Assembly: GCA_035471925.1 (NCBI GenBank)
Contig: DATIPO010000264.1
Location: 1-64,000, forward strand
Length of the DNA stretch: 64,000 nt
Origin: JANQFM01 sp035471925
GTDB taxonomy: Bacteria; Acidobacteriota; UBA6911; RPQK01; DATIPO01
Reading direction: 5' to 3'
The notes under the pieces were generated by a model. It searched no databases, was not told the origin of the DNA, and worked only from the letters and a program-made list of their open reading frames with translations. This document shows positions 23,589 to 32,932 of the stretch, piece after piece. Each line of letters opens with the position of its first letter. Positions within the stretch are counted from its first letter, which is position 1. A program made the translations under genes and the position numbers.

Positions 23589-26024
23589 TCAGTGGACGCC
23601 GGGACGATCCTCCTCACCTTTGATTTGAGGAGGTCGCTGTTCGATCAGCTTCTCGCCGTCCTCTTTGCTCTTCTTTCCAATGGGCCGCTCCAGAGCAATC
23701 TCCAACACCTCGTCCATGCTGTCGACGAGACGGATCTCCAGTTCTTCCTTGACGGTATCCGGAATATCCTTGAGATTCTTTTCGTTTTCCTTGGGCAGCA
23801 AAACTGTCTTGATTCCCGCCCGGTGGGCCGCCAGGACTTTCTCTTTGACGCCTCCGATGGGCAGGACGTTTCCGCGCAGCGTGATTTCGCCCGTCATGGC
23901 CACGTCGCGACGCACCGGAATGCCGGTCAGAGCCGACACGATTGTGGTGGCCATGGCGATGCCGGCCGAGGGCCCGTCCTTGGGAATGGCGCCCTCGGGA
24001 ACGTGGACGTGCATGTCGTTGGCCTTGTGGAAGTCGGCTTCGATGCCGTACTCGCCGCTGCGCGAGCGGATGTAGGAGAAAGCCGCCTTGACCGACTCCT
24101 GCATCACTTCGCCCAGCTTGCCCGTCAGGGTGAGGTTGCCCTTGCCGCGCATGGCGGTGGCCTCGGTCATGAGGACTTCGCCTCCCACCTCGGTCCAGGC
24201 CAAGCCCGTGGCCAGTCCCACTTCGTTGGCCTTTCCGGCCATCTGATTGCGGTACTTGGCGACGCCCAACAGTTCGCGGACGGTGTTTTCATCGATCTTA
24301 AAAGGCTCCAGCTCGTCTTCCTCGGTGCTGCGGGCGGCCACCACCTTGCGGGCCACCTTGCGGCACACGTTGGCGATCTCCCGCTCCAAGTTGCGCACTC
24401 CCGATTCACGGGTGTAGGAGCGGATCATCTCGCTGATGCCTTCGTCCGTAAATTCGATCTGCTCGGGTTGCAGCCCCTTCTGGGTGATCTGCTTCTCGAC
24501 CAGGTACTTCTGGGCGATGTTGAGCTTCTCTTCCTGGGTGTAACCCGAAATCTGGATGATCTCCATGCGGTCCTGCAGGGGACGCGGGATAGTGTGGAGC
24601 ACATTGGCGGTGCAGATGAAGAGCACTTCCGAGAGATCGAATTCCACGTCCAGGTAATGGTCGTTGAACTCGCTGTTCTGCTCGGGATCCAGAACCTCCA
24701 TCAAGGCCGCCGAGGGATCGCCGCGGAAGTCGGTGGACATCTTGTCGATTTCGTCCAGCAGCACCACGGGATTCTTGGCCCCGGCCTTCTTCATCATCTG
24801 GATGATCTGTCCGGGCAGGGCGCCGATGTAGGTGCGGCGGTGTCCTCTGATCTCGGCTTCGTCGCGAACGCCGCCCAGCGACTGGCGCACGAACTTGCGT
24901 CCGGTGGCGCGGGCGATGGAGCGTCCCAGCGAGGTCTTGCCCACTCCCGGAGGACCCAGGAAGCAGAGAATCGAGCCTTGAGCTTCCTTCTTGTCGGCCA
25001 ACTGCCGCACAGCCAGATACTCCAGGATGCGTTCCTTGACTTTCTCCAAACCGTAGTGATCTTCTTCCAGGATCGTTTCGGCTTTGTTGATGTCCTTGAT
25101 CTCGTCGGTCCGCTTCTCCCAGGGAACGGCCAGCAGCCAGTCCAGATAGGTCCTGCTGACGGTGCTCTCAGCGCTCATGGGCGGCATCTGCTCCAGACGG
25201 CGGATCTCGTTGAGGGCCTTCTCGCGGGCCTCCTCGGGCATCTTGGACTCTTCGACCTTTTTCTTCAGCTCTTCGATCTCGTCCTTTTCACCCCGTCCCA
25301 GCTCTTTCTGGATGGCCTTGATCTTCTCGTTGAGGTAGTACTCGCGCTGAGCCTTTTCCATCTGGCGGCGGACGCGTCCCTGAATCGACTTGTCCATCTT
25401 GATCTTCTCGATCTCGATCTCGATGAATTCGCAGATCTTCTCCATCCGCTCGGCCGGGTCGAAGACTTCCAGCAGGGCCTGCTTGTCTTCCACGGCGATG
25501 GGCAGATTGGATGCGATGGTGTCGGAGAGCCGGTCGGCGTCGGTAGAGCGCGAAGCCTGAACGATGGTCTCGTAGTTGACGTTGGGATTGAGTTTGGCGA
25601 ACTGCTCGAAGAGCACGTTGAGCTTCTTGGTCAGAAGGCTGGTCTTGGCCTGGGAGATGCGGGGCACCTCCTGAAAGTTGACGCTGGCCTGAAAGAACCC
25701 GTCCGATTCGCGGACGTCGCCGATGCGGGCCCGGCGCACGCCTTCCACCATGACCCGGATGTTGCCGTCGGGCAGCTTGAGGCTCTGCACGATGTTGGCC
25801 ACCGTTCCCACTTCGAAAATCTCGTCGGGCGAGGGGTTGTCCTGGGAGGCGTCCTTCTGGGTGGCCAGGAAGATCTTCTTGTCGGTCTGCAGGGCCCTCT
25901 CCAAGGCCAGCACGGAGGAATCCCGTCCAATGACGAAGGGCACCATCATGTAGGGGAAAACGACCACGTCCCGAATGGGTACCATCGGATAGCGCTGGGT
26001 CGTTGGTTTTTCTTTTTCGCTCAT
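23589..26024 (-). CDS. lon: ATP-dependent protease Lon
   Basis: An 811-residue LonA protease. The N-terminal substrate-binding domain begins YPMVPIRDVVVFPYM. The AAA+ module has Walker A GPPGVGKTSLGRSIA and Walker B in PVVLLDEIDK. The protease domain holds the catalytic Ser in KDGPSAGIAMAT and the Lys downstream in GGVKEKVLAAHRAG. Length is normal. The 197 bases up to clpX show no clear promoter. Confidence 0.97.
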   Translation of the reverse strand: MSEKEKPTTQRYPMVPIRDVVVFPYMMVPFVIGRDSSVLALERALQTDKKIFLATQKDASQDNPSPDEIFEVGTVANIVQSLKLPDGNIRVMVEGVRRARIGDVRESDGFFQASVNFQEVPRISQAKTSLLTKKLNVLFEQFAKLNPNVNYETIVQASRSTDADRLSDTIASNLPIAVEDKQALLEVFDPAERMEKICEFIEIEIEKIKMDKSIQGRVRRQMEKAQREYYLNEKIKAIQKELGRGEKDEIEELKKKVEESKMPEEAREKALNEIRRLEQMPPMSAESTVSRTYLDWLLAVPWEKRTDEIKDINKAETILEEDHYGLEKVKERILEYLAVRQLADKKEAQGSILCFLGPPGVGKTSLGRSIARATGRKFVRQSLGGVRDEAEIRGHRRTYIGALPGQIIQMMKKAGAKNPVVLLDEIDKMSTDFRGDPSAALMEVLDPEQNSEFNDHYLDVEFDLSEVLFICTANVLHTIPRPLQDRMEIIQISGYTQEEKLNIAQKYLVEKQITQKGLQPEQIEFTDEGISEMIRSYTRESGVRNLEREIANVCRKVARKVVAARSTEEDELEPFKIDENTVRELLGVAKYRNQMAGKANEVGLATGLAWTEVGGEVLMTEATAMRGKGNLTLTGKLGEVMQESVKAAFSYIRSRSGEYGIEADFHKANDMHVHVPEGAIPKDGPSAGIAMATTIVSALTGIPVRRDVAMTGEITLRGNVLPIGGVKEKVLAAHRAGIKTVLLPKENEKNLKDIPDTVKEELEIRLVDSMDEVLEIALERPIGKKSKEDGEKLIEQRPPQIKGEEDRPGVH

Positions 26025-26221
26025 GATTGCTTCCTGTTGAAGGCGGTCGGGACCATCAACGAATCTCCGCCGTTCACGGGCCGCTGCACCTCGTCTGAGC
26101 CTTTCCGGATGATGCCCGCCCCGAGAAGGGGAGCGCGGGGATGCTCGTCTTGAATGACTTCTAGATTACCAGTTTATCCTGACCCTTGCTAAAGAAAAAG
26201 CGTTCGAGAGGGGCGGACGGC

Positions 26222-27472
26222 TCAGCCCGCCTTTTCCAGCAGCTTGAAGACGACTTCCTTGTTTTCCACCATTTCACGAGTAACGACAAATTCTTTGACC
26301 TTTTTGTTGGAGGGCAATTCGTACATGACATCCAACATCAGGTCTTCGGTGATCAGGCGCAGTCCGCGGGCCCCGATCTTGCGCTGCAGAGCCAAGTCGG
26401 CGATGGCCTTGAGGGCATCGTCGGTGAAGCGCAAGGAGACGTTCTCGAACTCGAACATCTTCTGGTATTGCTTGATGAGGGCGTTGTTGGGCTGGGTCAA
26501 GATCTGGATCAAGGCGTTGGCATCCAACTCGTGCAGAGTGCAGACGATGGGCAAGCGTCCCACGAATTCCGGGATCAGTCCGTACTTGATCAGATCCTCA
26601 GGCAGCACTTTCTCGAACAGGGCCGTATTGCTGGCCTTGAGCCAGCGCATGTCTTCTCCATTGACTTTGGGAGAGTGAAAGCCCAGCGAGGTGGTGCCCA
26701 GCCGCTTCTGGATCAGTTTGTCCAACCCCACGAAGGCGCCCCCGCAAATGAAGAGGATGTCGGTGGTGTCGACTTGCACGAACTCCTGGTGGGGATGCTT
26801 GCGTCCGCCCTGGGGCGGAACGTTGGCCACGGTGCCTTCCAGAATCTTGAGCAAGGCCTGCTGGACGCCTTCGCCGGAGACGTCGCGGGTGATGGAGGGG
26901 TTTTCATCCTTGCGCGAGATCTTGTCGATCTCGTCGATGTAGATGATGCCCTGCATGCAGCGTTCGCGGTCTCCTCCGGCGGCCTGCAACAGCTTGAGGA
27001 TGATGTTTTCGACATCTTCGCCCACATAGCCGGCTTCGGTCAGCGTGGTGGCGTCGACAATGGCGAAGGGAACCGAAAGCATGCGCGCCAGCGTCTGGGC
27101 CAGCAAGGTCTTGCCGGTCCCCGTGGGTCCGATGAGCAGGACGTTGCTCTTAGTCAGCTCCACGTCCTGATGACGGCGGCGCCCCATCTTGATGCGCTTG
27201 TAGTGATTGTAGACGGCCACGGCCAGCTTCTTCTTGGCCACTTCCTGGCCGATCACGTACTGCTCCAGGAATTCCTTGATCTCAGCCGGCTTGGGCAAGG
27301 TCTCCTTGATGGAGGCCGCCTCAGCCGTCATGTCGTCGGAAATGATCTCGTTGCAGACATCGACGCACTCATCGCAGATAAAGACCGTAGGTCCGGCGAT
27401 CAGCTTCTTGACGTCGTTCTGGCTTTTGTTGCAGAAGGAACAGCGCAGAACATCATCTGTGTCTTTTTTCAC
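26222..27472 (-). CDS. clpX: ClpX unfoldase
   Basis: A 416-residue AAA+ unfoldase that feeds substrates to ClpP. The N-terminal zinc-binding domain has CSFCNKSQ and CDECVDVC. The AAA+ core has Walker A GPTGTGKTLLAQTLA, Walker B in IIYIDEIDKI, and sensor II in KIGARGLR. The ClpP-binding loop (IGF type) is expected around residues 265-280 but is not a clear IGF here: the matching region reads TTSLGFHS. It lies downstream of clpP on the same strand with 147 bases between. Confidence 0.96.
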   Translation of the reverse strand: MKKDTDDVLRCSFCNKSQNDVKKLIAGPTVFICDECVDVCNEIISDDMTAEAASIKETLPKPAEIKEFLEQYVIGQEVAKKKLAVAVYNHYKRIKMGRRRHQDVELTKSNVLLIGPTGTGKTLLAQTLARMLSVPFAIVDATTLTEAGYVGEDVENIILKLLQAAGGDRERCMQGIIYIDEIDKISRKDENPSITRDVSGEGVQQALLKILEGTVANVPPQGGRKHPHQEFVQVDTTDILFICGGAFVGLDKLIQKRLGTTSLGFHSPKVNGEDMRWLKASNTALFEKVLPEDLIKYGLIPEFVGRLPIVCTLHELDANALIQILTQPNNALIKQYQKMFEFENVSLRFTDDALKAIADLALQRKIGARGLRLITEDLMLDVMYELPSNKKVKEFVVTREMVENKEVVFKLLEKAG

Positions 27473-27619
27473 TCAAGACCCCCTGAAGTCACGAATCTGC
27501 CGCATACGGGTGCGTCCAGCCGCTCTGAGGCAGCAACGGACGGCGTCATTCGGATGGCCAGCGAGTTTGGCATAGGTGGGAGGCAACTCCCTTCGAAACG
27601 GGAATCACCGACTCCGGCG

Positions 27620-28207
27620 TTAGGCCGGCTGTTTAATAATCTGGTCGATTATACCATACTCCTTAGCTTGTTCCGCATCCATAATGTAGTCGCGCTCCAC
27701 GTCTTGATGGATGGTTTTCAAGTCCTTGCCGGTGTGGTTTGAGAGGATCTCGCTGGTGCGCTCGCGCATGCGCAGGATCTCCTTGGCATGGATGTCGATG
27801 TCGGTGGCCTGTCCCGACAACCCGGACATGGAAGGCTGATGGATAAGGATGCGGCTGTTGGGCAGAGCAAAGCGTTTGCCGTCTTGACCCGAGGCCAGCA
27901 GCAGGGCGCCCATGGAAGCGGCTTGGCCGATGCAGATCGTGGACACGTGATTGCGCACGAACTGCATGGTGTCGTAAATGGCCAGTCCGGCGGTAATTGA
28001 ACCGCCCGGCGAGTTGATGTAGAGGGAGATATCCCGTTCAGGATCCTCAGCCATCAGGAACAGCAACTGGGCGATGACCAGATTGGCGACGTTGTCGTCA
28101 ATCGGACTGCCGATGAAAATGATGTTGTCCTTAAGCAGACGCGAATAGATGTCGTAGGCCCGCTCACCGCGGTTGGTCTGCTCGACCACCATTGGAACAA
28201 GAGTCAC
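27620..28207 (-). CDS. clpP: ClpP protease subunit
   Basis: A 195-residue serine peptidase forming the ClpXP proteolytic barrel. The catalytic Ser is in CIGQAASMGALLLASG, the His in NSRILIHQPSMSG, and the Asp in DAEQAKEYGIID. Oxyanion-loop residues (NSPGGSITAGLAIYDTM) are conserved. It is 14 bases downstream of tig, a conserved order. Confidence 0.97.
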   Translation of the reverse strand: MTLVPMVVEQTNRGERAYDIYSRLLKDNIIFIGSPIDDNVANLVIAQLLFLMAEDPERDISLYINSPGGSITAGLAIYDTMQFVRNHVSTICIGQAASMGALLLASGQDGKRFALPNSRILIHQPSMSGLSGQATDIDIHAKEILRMRERTSEILSNHTGKDLKTIHQDVERDYIMDAEQAKEYGIIDQIIKQPA

Positions 28208-28221
28208 TGGAAACTACTCCT

Positions 28222-29547
28222 TTATTCTTTCTCTTCGGATATTTCGGCGCTTTCGTAGACTTGCTTCATGGCCCGGCGCCTGAGCAGGCGCTCTTTGAAT
28301 CCCTCAAAGGAACCGTCGCTGCCGCGCAGATTCTGGCGCACTTTTTCGACCGGCTGCTGAGAGGCTTCAGCCATTTTGGCGATTTCTTCCTCGAGATCCT
28401 CCTGGCTGATTTCGATCCCCTCATCTTCCGCGATCTGATTGAGGATCAGGGCCAAGCGGACGTCCTTCTCGGACTCGGGTTGCAGATCGCGGCGCACGGC
28501 GCGCCAGTCAATCTGGGCCGTGCGGGGATCCATCCCCTGCCGTTGGATATTATACGCCACCTGCTGGATCCGCTGATCGATTCGTTCCTCCACCAGCGAG
28601 TCGGGCACTTCGAAGGAGGTGCCGTCGATCAGGTGCTGGGCCAGCGAGGAATGGATGCTCTCCTCCCTCTCCTGTTCCTTGCGTTCGGCCAGCCGTTCGC
28701 GGATGGTCTCGCGCAGTTGCTCCAGGTTTTCGACGCCTTCCACATCGAGATCCTTGACGAAATCGTCGTCCACCTCGGGTAGCTGCTTTTCCTTGATCTC
28801 GGTGACCAGGATCTCGTAGGCCAGCTTGCGCCCGGCCAGGTTTTGGTCGGCGTAGTCGGCCTCATACTCCACCTGAAAGGCTTCCTCGTCGCCCTCCTTG
28901 AGTCCCACCAGGGCGCGGGTGAAGGCCGGATGGGTGCGGTCATCGCCCACCTGCACCACCACGCTCTCGTCATGAATGTCGGGCTCGGCCTCGTCTTCAG
29001 GCTGGTCTTGGCCTTCCTCCAGATACCAGCCTTTGAGAACGATGGTGGCGTAGTCGTCCTGCTCCACGCCGCGCTCTTCCACCGCCACCAAGCTGGCCAT
29101 CTGCTCGCGGATGCGCTGCACCTCTTCGTCGATGTCGCCTTCGCTCACCTCGACAGGGGGCGCCGCCACCTTCAATCCGCTGTGCTCAGGCGTCTTGAAC
29201 TGGGGCAACACCTCCAGCGACGCGGTGAATTTGAGCGGACCGCCCTCCTCGTACTCGACGTCAGCGATCTGAGGCTCGGAGATGGGGTGCAGATCCTGCT
29301 CCTTGACAGCCTCGTCGTAGGCTTGGGGGACCAGCTTCTGATAGAGCTCGCCCTCGATGTCTTCCTTAAAGCGGCGCTTGATCAGTCCCGAAGGGGCGCG
29401 TCCGCGGCGGAACCCCGGCAAAGCGGCCATTCCGCGGAACTGTCCCACGATGCGATTGTATTCCTTCTGAGCCTCTTGGGAAGGGATTTCAACCGTCAGC
29501 TTCTTCTTGACTTGACTGACGTCTTGCGACTCGACTTGGACTTTCAT
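28222..29547 (-). CDS. tig: Trigger factor
   Basis: A 441-residue ribosome-associated chaperone. The ribosome-binding signature is in the GFRRGRAPSGLIKRRF segment near residues 45-60. The middle FKBP-like domain spans about 155-250 with GLKEGDEEAF. It carries an insertion rich in Glu and Asp (GQDQPEDEAEPDIHDES) around residues 180-195, a variation on the standard domain. The long helical C-terminal domain follows. First gene of the tig-clpP-clpX series. Confidence 0.95.
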   Translation of the reverse strand: MKVQVESQDVSQVKKKLTVEIPSQEAQKEYNRIVGQFRGMAALPGFRRGRAPSGLIKRRFKEDIEGELYQKLVPQAYDEAVKEQDLHPISEPQIADVEYEEGGPLKFTASLEVLPQFKTPEHSGLKVAAPPVEVSEGDIDEEVQRIREQMASLVAVEERGVEQDDYATIVLKGWYLEEGQDQPEDEAEPDIHDESVVVQVGDDRTHPAFTRALVGLKEGDEEAFQVEYEADYADQNLAGRKLAYEILVTEIKEKQLPEVDDDFVKDLDVEGVENLEQLRETIRERLAERKEQEREESIHSSLAQHLIDGTSFEVPDSLVEERIDQRIQQVAYNIQRQGMDPRTAQIDWRAVRRDLQPESEKDVRLALILNQIAEDEGIEISQEDLEEEIAKMAEASQQPVEKVRQNLRGSDGSFEGFKERLLRRRAMKQVYESAEISEEKE

Positions 29548-29659
29548 GGATGGGATCTCTAAAACTCTGGAGTGTCTGCCGCCGAATTGCGGCGCGGGAG
29601 CCCTCAGCCGGCTCTCGCGGGGCGAGAAGCTTGTCCTTACTCGCTGAGCACAAATGCGG

Positions 29660-29688
29660 ATTATACCGACAGGCCCATTTCACTACAA
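29660..29688 (-). promoter_or_regulatory. Promoter candidate for tig-clpP
   Basis: Read on the minus strand, TTGTAG (29688-29683), a 17-base spacer and a perfect TATAAT (29665-29660). Transcription would start near 29653, giving a leader of about 105 bases before tig. Confidence 0.55.
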
Positions 29689-29787
29689 GTCCCCCGCCGA
29701 GGCCTGTCGTGGGAAGGCCGGGATCGTTTGCTGCCAACTCAAGCCGGGGAACAGCCGAGGGTCGGGAGGGGGTCCGCGCCCACCGCC

Positions 29788-30783
29788 TCACGCCGGCCGC
29801 AACTCGCGCAGCGCTTGCAGGCCGGCTTCGTGAAGCCGGCCGTTGGAGGCCAGCACTCCCCGGTTGTTGAGCAGTTTGCGTCCCGCCGCAAAATCGAGAG
29901 GACGCCCGTCCAGGTCGGTTACCTTGCCCCCGGCTTCTTCAATCACCAGCGAGCCCGCCGCCTGATCCCAGATCTTCTCCTTGTACCCGGTCTTGTCGGG
30001 GCGCAGCAGGCGGACCAGCAAGTCGCCCTGTCCCGCCGAAAGCGCCGCGTATTTGGCCTGGCTGTCCATGAGGATGGGATCGGCCTGGGCCCCGATGCCC
30101 TCCACCAGAAGCTCCATCTGGGAGACGTTGGTGTGGCCCGATTCGTAAGAGCGCAGGATTCGGGCTTCATGCGGCTCGCCGCGGCTGGAGGCGCGCAGGG
30201 GACGGAGAGCAACGCGGCTGCCCAGCGGACGCCACCAAGTCCCTTCTCCCCGCACGGCTACAACCAATCCGCCGGGACCGTCCGGCTGCCAGATTTCATC
30301 GGCCGACCAGTGGGGGCACCCCAGCACTCCCAGGCGTACCCGTCCCTGCTCCAACAAGGCCAGGCAGACGGCCCAGTGGCTTCCGCGCAGGAATCCTTTG
30401 GTGCCGTCGATGGGGTCCAGCGTCCAGAAACGGCCCGCGGGCTGGTCGGCGCCATGGTCGATCCAGGTCAGAACCTGCTCGCGGCTGCAGTTCTCAACAA
30501 GGCGCGAAACCCAGTGGCGGACCTGCTCCAGGACGGCCACGTTATCTGGACGGCGCAAGTCGTGGGCGTCCTCTTCGGCCACCAGGGGATTTTGGGGAAA
30601 TCGAAGGCTCAGGCGCCGCCCCACTAAGGCCTGGATGGAGAAGTCGGCCACCGTTACCGGCGAACGGTCCTGCTTGTGCAGGGCGTCATGGGCCAAGGCG
30701 TTGCGCACCTCCAGCCCTATCTCCACGCCCTGCTCCACGGTCTTCATGGCAAAGCGGACTTCGGGTTGTTCGAGATCGATCAA
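29788..30783 (-). CDS. HAL2/CysQ-type 3'(2'),5'-bisphosphate nucleotidase
   Basis: A 331-residue lithium-sensitive, magnesium-dependent phosphatase of the inositol monophosphatase fold. Metal ligands are in VAEEDAH, WTLDPIDGTKGFLRG and the C-terminal WDQAAGSLVIEEAGG motif. The KGFLRG version and the length fit the HAL2 branch, which removes phosphate from PAP made during sulfate assimilation. The inositol phosphatase alternative is less likely. No sulfate genes are adjacent. Confidence 0.88.
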   Translation of the reverse strand: MIDLEQPEVRFAMKTVEQGVEIGLEVRNALAHDALHKQDRSPVTVADFSIQALVGRRLSLRFPQNPLVAEEDAHDLRRPDNVAVLEQVRHWVSRLVENCSREQVLTWIDHGADQPAGRFWTLDPIDGTKGFLRGSHWAVCLALLEQGRVRLGVLGCPHWSADEIWQPDGPGGLVVAVRGEGTWWRPLGSRVALRPLRASSRGEPHEARILRSYESGHTNVSQMELLVEGIGAQADPILMDSQAKYAALSAGQGDLLVRLLRPDKTGYKEKIWDQAAGSLVIEEAGGKVTDLDGRPLDFAAGRKLLNNRGVLASNGRLHEAGLQALRELRPA

Positions 30784-30902
30784 GAAGCTTTCCTCTGCGG
30801 CGGCCCGCTAGGTCCACCAGGTGGCCAACAGGTTCACACACGGGTCACGTTTTGCGAACATGATGGCGTCCTCCCTTGCTCTCGGCGCCAAAAGATTGCA
30901 GG

Positions 30903-32162
30903 CTATACATCGCGCTTGTCGTGCCCCGTGTAGACTTGACGGGGCCGGGCGATGCGCTTTTCGGGATCATTCATCAGCTCCTCCCACTGCGCCAGCCATC
31001 CCACCGTGCGGGCGATGGCAAAAAGGACCGTGAAAAAGCTGGTGGGAAATCCCATCGACTGGTAGATCAGCCCCGAGTAGAAGTCGACGTTGGGGTAGAG
31101 CTTGCGGTCCACGAAGTAGTCTTCGTGAAGGGCGATCTTCTCCAGTTCCAAGGCGATCTCCAGCAGCGGATTGCTGCCCGTGACCTGGAAGACCTTGTCG
31201 GCCATGGTCTTGATGATGCGCGCCCGCGGATCGTAGTTCTTGTAGACGCGGTGTCCGAAGCCCATCAGCCGGACTTCGCCGGCCTTGACCTTGTCCATGT
31301 ATTCGGGGATGTGGTCTTTGCTTCCGATCTCCTTGAGCATGCGCAGCACCGCCGTATTGGCGCCTCCGTGAAGGGGACCCGACAGGGCTCCGATGGCGCC
31401 GGCGGCCGAGAGGTAAGGACCGGTGTCGGAACTCCCCACCTGGCGCATGGTGGCCGTGCTGCAATTCTGTTCGTGATCGGCATGGAGGATGAAGAGCACA
31501 TCCAAGGCCCGCACCAGGACGTCGTTGAGTTCCTGCCCGCCCGGTCCTCCGAACATCATGTTGAGGAAGTTGGCGCAATAGCTCAGCGAGGGGTCGGGAT
31601 CGACGTAGACTTGTCCCGTGACATGGCGATAAGCGTAGGCGGCGACGGCGGGAATCTGGCTGACCAGGCGGTGCATCTGGGTGCGGCGCTCCTGGGGGTC
31701 GGAGAGGTCGGTAGGATAAAGGGCTCCCAGCCCCGACACTCCCGCCGCCAGCATGTGCATGGGGTCGGCATCTCGGTTGAAGGACTCCATCAGACGCCGC
31801 AAGCTGGTGTCCACGATGCGGTGACGGTCGATGGACGCCAGGAAGGACTTCTCCTGCTCCTCGTCGGGCAGCTCGCCGTTGAAGATGAGGTAGGCCACCT
31901 GCATGAAATCAAAGTCTTCCGCCAGTTGCTCGATGGGATAGCCGCGATAGCGCAGAATGCCCTTGGCGCCGTCGATATAGGTAATGGAACTGCGGCAGGA
32001 AGCGGTATTGGTGTAGCCGGGATCGTAGCTGAGCATCCCGAAATCGTCTTCATTGACCTTGATGGGACGAAGCTTGAGAGCCCGGATGGTGTCGTCGGTG
32101 ATTTCGAGTTCGTACTCGCGTTCCGTCCGGTTGTCCTTGATGGTGAGCGTATCTTTCGCCAT
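30903..32162 (-). CDS. gltA: Citrate synthase
   Basis: A 419-residue hexameric-type (type II) citrate synthase that joins oxaloacetate and acetyl-CoA. Catalytic residues are in LFILHADHEQNCSTA, LSGPLHGGANTAVL and GFGHRVYKNYDPRA. I chose the ATG at 32162 (MAKDTLTIKDNRTEREYEL), which gives the family length; the frame remains open to 33089 only as antisense of other genes. A promoter candidate lies about 100 bases upstream. Confidence 0.96.
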   Translation of the reverse strand: MAKDTLTIKDNRTEREYELEITDDTIRALKLRPIKVNEDDFGMLSYDPGYTNTASCRSSITYIDGAKGILRYRGYPIEQLAEDFDFMQVAYLIFNGELPDEEQEKSFLASIDRHRIVDTSLRRLMESFNRDADPMHMLAAGVSGLGALYPTDLSDPQERRTQMHRLVSQIPAVAAYAYRHVTGQVYVDPDPSLSYCANFLNMMFGGPGGQELNDVLVRALDVLFILHADHEQNCSTATMRQVGSSDTGPYLSAAGAIGALSGPLHGGANTAVLRMLKEIGSKDHIPEYMDKVKAGEVRLMGFGHRVYKNYDPRARIIKTMADKVFQVTGSNPLLEIALELEKIALHEDYFVDRKLYPNVDFYSGLIYQSMGFPTSFFTVLFAIARTVGWLAQWEELMNDPEKRIARPRQVYTGHDKRDV

Positions 32163-32264
32163 AGCGCTGAATGTCCTGTCTATCGTGAAGGTTTCATCTC
32201 TTGAAGAGGGTCGGTTGCGCAGACGCGCAAGCCGGCGATTTCGCCCCTGCCAGTCTACCTTTCT

Positions 32265-32293
32265 AGCATAGCGAAAGCTCCCGCCCAACACAA
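32265..32293 (-). promoter_or_regulatory. Promoter candidate for citrate synthase
   Basis: On the minus strand TTGTGT (32293-32288), a 17-base spacer, and TATGCT (32270-32265). The leader to the ATG would be about 95 bases. Confidence 0.45.
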
Positions 32294-32315
32294 TTGCGTG
32301 ATAGACTCCATATTT

Positions 32316-32924
32316 ATGCGACGTACCGTCTGCATAGCCCTCTTTACCATGCTCCTGGCGACTCTCCAAGCCCAGGACGGAGTGATGCGCAGCTTCAACG
32401 GGCGCACCTTCACCTTCGGCTTTCTGCAGCCCGCCGGCTGGATGATCAATAACGAAGCCGCCCAACTGGCCCACTTCGTGCTCCACAAGGAGGGCGTCAG
32501 TTGGCGCCAAGCTCCCGCCATCTTGTTTGTGCGTTTGGTGCGGCGTGAGGACGGCCCCGCCGCTCAGGACGCCGAAAGTGGCCGTCACGGCGAAGAAGGC
32601 GTCCGATACGAGGACTTGGAGTCCTTCGTCAAGTCCAATGTAGAGAGCTTCAAGAGCGCCTGTCCCCACTTCGAAATCAAAGACGTCGAAGCACTCAGCC
32701 ACGCCAATCTGGCCCACGAGTTCATCGTCAAGAGCTACGACTGTCCGGGCATGCGCCACGAAATCACGGCTGTCGCCGAATTCCCCGACTACTTCGTGCT
32801 GCTGGTGCTCTCTTCGAGAACGCCGGAGAACATCCAAGAAGCCCTGCCCAAGTACGAAGAGGTGCTGTCCAGCTTCTACTGGAGACAGCGCCAACCGGTC
32901 TCCGAAGTCCCCGACAATCGATAG
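32316..32924 (+). CDS. Exported protein of unknown function
   Basis: A 202-residue protein with a signal peptide (MRRTVCIALFTMLLATLQA then QDG). I chose the ATG at 32316; an in-frame ATG six codons upstream, at 32298, is possible. The mature part starts with a FTFGFLQPAGW segment and has one clear charged stretch around residues 70-95. Two to three cysteines (SACPHF, DCPG) could form a disulfide. The pattern of a short beta-rich exported domain is common in Acidobacteriota, but I recognise no family. It is divergent from gltA and convergent with metF. Confidence 0.65.
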   Translation: MRRTVCIALFTMLLATLQAQDGVMRSFNGRTFTFGFLQPAGWMINNEAAQLAHFVLHKEGVSWRQAPAILFVRLVRREDGPAAQDAESGRHGEEGVRYEDLESFVKSNVESFKSACPHFEIKDVEALSHANLAHEFIVKSYDCPGMRHEITAVAEFPDYFVLLVLSSRTPENIQEALPKYEEVLSSFYWRQRQPVSEVPDNR

Positions 32925-32932
32925 CGGCCGCC

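Noticed and set aside
23586..26153. An 855-codon open frame opposite lon
   Set aside because: Same reason: antisense to Lon, with leucine/glycine/histidine-rich low-information sequence.
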